Positions 57,377 through 64,000 of a stretch of DNA of 64,000 bases are shown piece by piece (position 1 is the stretch's first letter; the number at the start of each line of letters is the position of its first letter). The stretch lies in the NCBI GenBank assembly GCA_036872755.1, contig JAVHNS010000017.1:124001-188000 (forward strand), read 5' to 3'. The translations under genes were made by a program, and so were the position numbers. A model generated the notes under the pieces. It saw only the letters and a program-made list of their open reading frames with translations, had not been told where the DNA came from and did no database searches. This stretch comes from Orbilia blumenaviensis. Taxonomy: Eukaryota; Ascomycota; Orbiliomycetes; Orbiliales; Orbiliaceae.

Positions 57377-58633
57377 ATGGGTTGCAATATGTCCACTGAA
57401 GATAAGGAGGGGAAGCAGAGAAATGAGGAGATCAACGCCCAGTTGCAGAAGGATAAGATGCTCGCACGTAACGAGATCAAGATGTTGTTATTGGGTACGT
57501 TCCGGATTCGAATCCAGCACGATATGTAGAAGAATAAACCGCTAAACTCGATTCCAGGTGCTGGTGAATCCGGAAAGTCCACAATCTTAAAACAGATGAA
57601 ACTTATCCACGAAGGTGGATACAGCAGAGATGAAAAGGAGAGCTTCAAGGAAATCATCTTCTCCAATACCGTCCAGTCGATGCGTGTCATCCTCGAAGCC
57701 ATGGAAACATTGGAGCTGCCGCTGTCCGACTCTCGATCCGAATATCATGTTCAGACCATTTTTATGCAACCCGCTCAGATCGAAGGCGACTCGCTGCCAG
57801 CTGAGGTTGGCAACGCTATCCGGGCTCTTTGGCAGGATCAAGGTGTCCAGGAATGTTTCAAGCGATCGCGGGAATACCAGCTCAACGACTCTGCTAAGTA
57901 TTATTTTGACTCGGTTGAGCGTATTGCTACACCGGATTACGTTCCCTCCGACCAGGACGTCCTCCGTTCTCGTGTCAAGACCTTGGGTATCACCGAAACT
58001 ACATTCGTCATTGGAGACTTGACGTATCGTATGTTCGATGTCGGTGGCCAGCGTTCCGAGCGAAAGAAGTGGATCCATTGTTTCGAGAATGTCACAACCA
58101 TCCTCTTCTTGGTTGCCATCTCCGAATACGACCAGCTTCTCTTTGAAGATGAGACTGTCAACCGTATGCAGGAAGCTCTTACATTGTTCGACTCCATCTG
58201 CAACAGCAGGTGGTTCATCAAGACATCTATCATTCTGTTCTTGAACAAGATTGATAGGTTTAGGGAGAAGCTTCCAGTCTCCCCCATGAAGAACTACTTC
58301 CCAGATTTCGAAGGTATGTCTTGCGCCTAAATAGAGCTTGTTTATTTTGAATTTTCGCTAATATAGAGTTTATCTCGCGGATAGGTGGTGATGATTATGC
58401 TGCTGCATGTGATTACATCCTGAATAGATTTGTCTCCCTCAACCAGTCGGAAACAAAACAGATCTACACTCACTTCACCTGTGCCACTGATACCACACAA
58501 ATTAAATTCGTCATGGCAGCAGTTAATGGTGCGTAACTAGTCAAATCTCAAGCGTTCTGTTCGAGTATATAATGCTAACAAACCTTTAGATATCATCATC
58601 CAGGAGAACCTTAGAAACTGCGGTCTGATATAA
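57377..58633 (+). CDS. Heterotrimeric G-protein alpha subunit, group I (FadA/GNA-1 type)
   Basis: GTPase that couples receptors to growth, mating and sporulation signalling; group I fungal members act on cAMP and MAPK pathways. Exons 57377-57494, 57558-58313, 58385-58528, 58590-58633 give 353 aa, exactly the usual length. The N-terminus MGCNMSTED carries the myristoylation (Gly2) and palmitoylation (Cys3) sites. All G boxes are present: GAGESGKST (G1, residues 40-48), the switch I arginine in LRSRVKT, DVGGQRSERKKW (G3), FLNKIDRF (G4) and FTCATDTTQI (G5). The end CGLI is the group I pertussis-toxin site found in GNA-1 and FadA. Intron phases at the GAGES and GGDD borders agree with fungal relatives. 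The gene has a long pyrimidine-rich upstream region. Confidence 0.97.
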
Positions 58634-61600
58634 ACGAGTTTCCGACCAATGTCCAAAAAAATGCATTTCAACGAGCTTATACCACTTCGGAAGTCTCACT
58701 CTTCGACACGACCGCCTTTATTCCCTCTCGGCCCTTAAACTGCATTGATCGGTGGGCTCATGTAGAACGACCTCAGTATACCTCGTCCGTTTCATCTGAC
58801 CGGAGTCTAAATCATACGTGCGGGAATCGTGTCCTCTTTTTTTTATATCTTTCTTTCGTTTTTGCTTGCATTTTAATCATGCCAAAAGAATCTTTCACCT
58901 CCTTGTTCGGCAGTTTCGTTCTTTCCCTTTTGTTTTCTCTTTGCGACGTATGTTAGCGTGGCGGTCAAAGTGGGCACCGCAAATATAAGACCTTTAACTC
59001 TTAAACCTCTTCTTGAATCCCCCCTTTGTGCGCCTTTCCTTTACCTTCGCTCTACCTTTTATTTCCTATATCTCTTCCCTCTTCTGTTTTATTCTAATGA
59101 TCTGAGTTGAATTCGTGGTGTTTCCTTGTTCCTTGTTTTTCTGTTTCTTCGCGGTCTTGCCAGTCGGGTTTCCAGCGTCGACGTATATGAAAAATTTCCT
59201 TTCCTCTTCCACCCGCCTCTCACTTACTTCACTCTCCCTACTGCATCTGGAGGACTTAGCAGCCATTACAAGAAATAGTTGTGAAATGTAAAACCCTTTA
59301 CGCTCTACGAATGCGAAAAAAAATCGAACGCTTTTCTTTCAGGAAAAAACAAAACAGCCACACACCGGTCAAGCTAGAACTCTGAGAACCTTTTCACACC
59401 CTCAGATATGAAGAATTGCCGTCCTTTTCCTTGTCTCCCCTTCACTCACCTATTCTTCCCTTTTTTTCTTTCTTCTTCTACTAATCAATACTTCTTTCTT
59501 TGCTGCACCTTTTTCTTTACCCTGGTGTGTGTTTCATGTATTATAGTTTATTTCAGTTCCGAATACAAGTAATTACTAAAGCTATATGCTGCTGAGCGAG
59601 TTACTATAATACTGTGAATTTGACTACGATCTAAAGTTTAACGATTGATCGATGAAGAAGTAAACCACGAGACACCAAACAAGGATTTGTTGCAGCTTCG
59701 ACAGCTACGCAAGTATATGCATGCAATTCATCGACATCCGATGTATCTTCCAGCCATGGCTTCTGGCATCCGATCCTCTTAACGCGGCCGGACGGAACTT
59801 CACATTCCTTCCCGAGAAACCCCGATGGTAGAACTACCACCCACCAGCCGAGGGATCGATCTAGGGCCGATTATCAACTCACCCATCCGAACCTCATTTT
59901 TTTATCTGGGGTTCAGCCTGAGCTTTCTTGAAAAAAGCGAAAGAAGAAAAATACCGGGCCGATACGGGCAAGGTTAGAAAGAAGAAAAAACAAATAAAGA
60001 AAACGATTAGAGGATAAGTTTGGATCAAAAAGCAAGCTGTCAACGGAATAGCCGCGACCTCTTTCCGTAAACACGTAACGAGAGGGCCTTTTTTTTCTCT
60101 CACAGAGATCGAAAAGACTCATAAAAAAAACGACAGTGTTACCCCCAGGCTGGGCGATTCTATCGACGGAGCTCTTCTTAATTCCTACCTTAAGCGATAA
60201 GTTTCATCGAAGGGGGATATTCTGGAACCATTGATCACCAATCGTTTCGACCTTGTGTGGTGGTGGTCTGTACTTGCATTTCCCCGGTTATGTTGACAAA
60301 AGAGTTATATTGGCTCTTAGTTAGGTTGTGGTGGTGGTAGTGATATAAAGTAATGTAGCCTGGGAACCCACCATCGGGTTTATCTTGACCCACTGAGCTG
60401 CAGCAAGGGTTATTCCGGGATTTCTTGCGAGATTTTACATTTCAAAAAACAAAACAAAGTAAAAAAGAAATAAAGAAGGGTTACTTGAAGTCAAGAGCTA
60501 AGTTCATTCGCGCTTGTTTCCCAGCGGATTGCGGTGGGTCGTTAAAAGAAACTTGGGCTCGTTCGTCCGAAGGCCTTGATCTGGAAAAGAGGTTTTTTTT
60601 AAGTAACTTATTTTGAAATTTCTAAATTTCTGTCCTTCTTTGGATCCACTTTTGCGGCTGGCACCTGGATGAGGCGTTCGTCTTACGGGTGTAAAACCTC
60701 GTTTTTGGTGATGCCCTCTTTTTGTTGAAACGGTATTACCGTGGAGAAGAAAAAAGTGGTCTGTAGTTAAAGCCACCCCATAATTTCGTTCCTGACGGCG
60801 GGCGCGGGCCCTCGCCAATTGATCATCCAGAATAGCCGTTATAGAAAGATGACATCTTACTTCCCACCATCATGGCCTGTTCCTGTATTCTTTTTTTCCT
60901 TTTCCGCAAACCCCCCCGTTTCTTTCCCCTTCGGCAGGACCCGAGAAGGCGTTTTTTTGTCCTACTTGCGTGCGTGCGTGTGGAAAGTAACCAGGTTCGA
61001 AGTCGTTTCATGAATATTCATTCATCTGAACAGTTAAGCCTTTCCAACTCCCTCAAGGTAACACACCCCTGAAAAAAACATTTAGGTGAATTTTTCCAGA
61101 ACATTTTTTTTCGGGCCCTGCAGCTTTTTTTTCTTACTAGCTTTTTTAGCTTTGATGATTGCCAGGATGTGGGCGGACGTCCTTTTTTTCCGGTTCGTGC
61201 ATGAAACATAAGAGGCGTTCTTGCAATTGGGGAAGGGGAGGGGAGGCGAAAGAGAGAGTGAGGAGATGTGAGAGAGCTTGTTACGGCCGGGGAAGTTAGC
61301 AGTTAGCCTGTGTGTGTGCGCGGTTGCTGCACTGCAACTGGAAAACGAGAAATCATGTCGATTGCTTGTGCAGAATCACCACTGCCAGCGAAGGTAGTAC
61401 GTGGTATGTCTAAGTAGTCTGTAGATACTTGTGTCTGTGGAATTGGTTCGGGGTTTAAAACGGCTGCGATTTGAGTTATGATTTGTCAATTCGATTAGAC
61501 AGGATATGTTTAAATTTACACTAGCTGTGTACCTAGCTAGCTAGCAGGACCCTTTCGGAGAGTTGTTTACATGCTACTTGACTTACTTACTTCTACTGCT

Positions 61601-62700
61601 ATAGCTAACTAAGTACTTTTTACTTATCTATCCCCCTTACGTTACGTTTCTTTTTTTTCCTTTCCGTATGCGAATTATCATCCTTGCGCACCGATTGATC
61701 GATTGGTAGATTGATAGATTTGTGTTCTTTTTGGATTTGAAGTATGTGGTTATCAAAACAAAGCAAGAAGGAGGGCCGTTAGCGTCGATCCGGAGCTATC
61801 TCGAGGACCTCCACAGGAATTGCGACATCGCCAGAGCTGTTCCGGCCGCGGGCTAGACCTCAAGCAATCGGATCCCACCGCCTACTTGCGGCCTACCCGT
61901 CGAAATCCTTTTTTCTTCCCCAATCGCTTCGTCTACGGAGGACCAAGCCATGCATTGTCGAGGGCCCTGTATGATGCTCTGCAAGCAGGCGGCAAGGGTG
62001 TATCAAAGCTAGGCCTGGGTATGTCAATATTTGTGGTAGGAGTAGATGGAGCACCGAGCTTCAAGGAAACAAAAGAAGGAAAGAAAAGAAAGCTTACTCG
62101 ATTTGATGGAGCCACGGCCGGGTCTGACTAGCGGGGTGGGGGAACTCCAAGCAGCAAGCTGTCGGTTGAAAAGATCCATGCATTTGCATCCACAGTGCAT
62201 GAAGGGCCATACATACAGGTATGGGGCACGGTGCATAGCCTGACTCTGACATGCGCATTCTCGAAATTGCAGATACCCAGCTATCGCCAAAAGCAGCATC
62301 CCGACGACCTTGAAACTTCGTCTTTCGTCGTCTTTTGGTCGTCGTCCCGCAGAAGTAACTTGGACCTTATTTCCAACCAACGGAGGGCCCTTGTCAATGT
62401 TCCTGCCCCAAAGCTCTTAGGGCCAACCTCCGGACCAGCCGGGGTGTCTACGCCTTCTCTTGCTTTTGCTGCTTTCTGCCAGTTGGCTGGTTCCATGTTC
62501 CTTGTTCATACACACATGCCAATCTACGGAAAAATTGGAGAGCTCGAACGAACGAAGTGGACAGGATCAGAGAGGACGTCTGAGGGTAACGGTACTATTA
62601 ATTACTGCTGAATGCCACATCGTCTCAGAGGGCCACCCCATCGTCCACCAGCAGACTTTCGGATTTTCTCCCATCAATTGCATTATATTATATGAAACTA
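58634..62700. other. Intergenic region right of the G-alpha gene
   Basis: About 4 kb with no gene recognised. The first kilobase is T/CT-rich 3' flank. Short frames at 59631-59840, 60504-60818, 61820-62131 and 62195-62611 overlap others and match no family. A non-coding RNA cannot be excluded. Confidence 0.45.
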
Positions 62701-64000
62701 AGTAGCTTCCGTAAGCTCCTGCTGCTCCTTTCTTCTTCTGCTTCTTCTTCGTCTTTCGATTCGAACTGGCGTCAGATTTCACTTTTTGGCAAATAACGGG
62801 TAAGTGGGGATCAATTCAACGGCGGGTGTTTCTTTTGCATTTGATTGCCCATTGTATCGTATTGCGTATATCTCTCTTTCTTCCTTCTCTCGACCGGACT
62901 TTTCCCTCCCCGGTGTATAATAATATATACTATATTTAAAGTATATATATCTGAAGCATCTATCCGGGGGTGGGTTCATTCTGAGTCCTCCTTTCGATAC
63001 TTACTTTCTTACTTTCTTACTTCTTACCATCCTATTTCCCTCCCCTTTCCTTATCGCCGACGATATCATATAAGGCTGGCTTGCGTCGTTGCATTTCGCC
63101 TTTTTCGAACCCTGTTCTCTGATTCGATTCCATTTATTTTCGTATGCACTGACTGGGCTTGCTTAGTGCCGCTACTTGAGCTTAGCTTCGAAAAAACAAT
63201 CCCCCCACCGGCTTCTGGATTCAGTTCTTCGCCCGCCGCCGTGTAAGACCGCGCAGTGCTATCAAAAAGCCTACAGAAAGAAGAAAAATAAAAAATAGAA
63301 AGCAAAGAAAAAAGACTCTTGCCCATTCGAGCACCCGCCCTTATTTTTCCTTCCCTCCGACAGGCCTTTTTTATCTCCTGCCATTTGATAATATAAACCA
63401 TCTCGAGTCACAAGAAAGAAAGAAAAAGACGAAGAAAGAGAGGCCGTTTTTTTTTTTTCCCTTTCCTTCTCTTGAAAAACACTTGAGAGAGAAAAAACAG
63501 AAGGAGATTCGAAACAGACCAGGCTGCCAATCAGATATTTTACCGAGGAACAATATACTCCAGCTTTTCTCTCACTCCCATCTTCCCGAGAAACTCTAAA
63601 GCCCCGTTCCCAGAAGGCACCTTCCCACGGCCCGGCATCTCCATCATCTCTATCAAATCCTCTCACCTGCGACTCTGGTTTAATTCGGGTTTTTTTTTTT
63701 CTCACTTTGTTTTAATCCGTTTTCTTTTTTTTTTTTTTCTTTTCAGCTCTTTCTGTGTTTGCCGTCTCCGTCTACCTCTTTTTCTTTCTTTCTTCTCTTT
63801 CTCCACCTCTGTGTATGTGAAGAGAGGGATTTCTAGAGGATCTTCCTAGATAATAGCTGCAAGGGAAAGAGAAAAGACCCCTCAGTCTGTCCACCCCCCA
63901 ATCCTTCTACCGTTATCAACTCCCCCCAACCGACAACCTTCGATCCCGCAATCCCAAAGAAAAACCTCACCAAACAAGAACCACAACCACACCCCACAAA
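62701..64000 (+). promoter_or_regulatory. Pyrimidine-rich promoter/leader of a gene beyond the right edge
   Basis: Progressively CT- and T-rich plus strand ending in a C/A-rich stretch (63890-64000), a pattern seen before other genes here. A T21-CTTTTCAG stretch at about 63726-63747 looks like a 3' splice site and may mark a 5'-UTR intron. No start codon with a credible frame follows inside the window. Confidence 0.4.

Noticed and set aside
57505..57520. GGATTCGAATCC-like tRNA T-arm sequence
   Set aside because: Lies inside G-alpha intron 1 with no acceptor or anticodon arm around it.
61820..62131. 103-codon plus-strand frame
   Set aside because: Single frame with a T-rich insertion and no recognised motif; opposite-strand frames overlap it.
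1..64000. CRISPR arrays, bacterial operons, rRNA genes, secondary-metabolite cluster
   Set aside because: No spaced direct repeats, no rRNA sequence, no polyketide synthase or peptide synthetase domains; the window is ordinary fungal nuclear DNA.

Overview
The window is nuclear DNA from a filamentous ascomycete (Pezizomycotina). The evidence is short GT..AG introns (about 46-100 nt), a group I G-alpha of 353 residues, a SAC7-like RhoGAP, Hob1/Rvs167, VPS23 and NFS1 of fungal type, and one decayed Tc1/mariner copy. Coding exons are numerous and sometimes tiny (6, 7, 8, 19 and 20 nt). Intergenic DNA is long, AT-rich and full of homopolymer and pyrimidine tracts. Such intron richness with loose spacing would fit an early-diverging class such as Pezizomycetes, but that placement is a guess. 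Gene models were built by hand from splice signals, reading phase and protein family expectation; no search was run.

Layout. 0-7 kb: thiol (glutathione) peroxidase (+), ESCRT-I VPS23 (-) and, divergent from it, the BAR/SH3 protein Hob1/Rvs167 (+). 7.7-11.7 kb: mitochondrial cysteine desulfurase NFS1 (+) converging on the small translocase chaperone TIM9 (-), with a degenerate fold-back repeat between them. 13.3-17.9 kb: a large ankyrin-repeat protein ending in a CorA-like two-helix membrane domain, with one exon junction that does not keep frame. 20.4-23.0 kb: RhoGAP. 23-29 kb: gene-poor, containing a Tc1/mariner relic with perfect 28-bp terminal inverted repeats and a TA duplication. 29.2-34.4 kb: a Ser/Thr-rich GPI-type wall protein (+), methyltransferase EFM7 (-) and a secreted GH18 chitinase (-). 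35.6-41.0 kb: KTI12 (+), decayed coding sequence, a DUF1771/Smr protein (+) and a DUF202 membrane protein (-). 43.4-46.7 kb: RasGEF (+). 49.5-53.4 kb: ZIP zinc transporter of the KE4/SLC39A7 type and a free-methionine-(R)-sulfoxide reductase (both +). 57.4-58.6 kb: G-alpha (+) behind a long pyrimidine-rich leader. 58.6-64 kb: no gene recognised; the right edge looks like the leader of a gene starting beyond the window.

There is no biosynthetic cluster or operon. The genes are mostly housekeeping: endosomal sorting and endocytosis (VPS23, HOB1), Fe-S and mitochondrial import (NFS1, TIM9), small-GTPase and heterotrimeric signalling (RhoGAP, RasGEF, G-alpha), oxidative-stress repair (GPX, fRMsr), wall and chitin turnover, and translation factor or tRNA modification (EFM7, KTI12). 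The least ordinary items are the ankyrin/CorA-like protein, the transposon whose ends are intact although its transposase is dead, the fold-back repeat, and a cluster of short hairpins at 18.2-18.5 kb.
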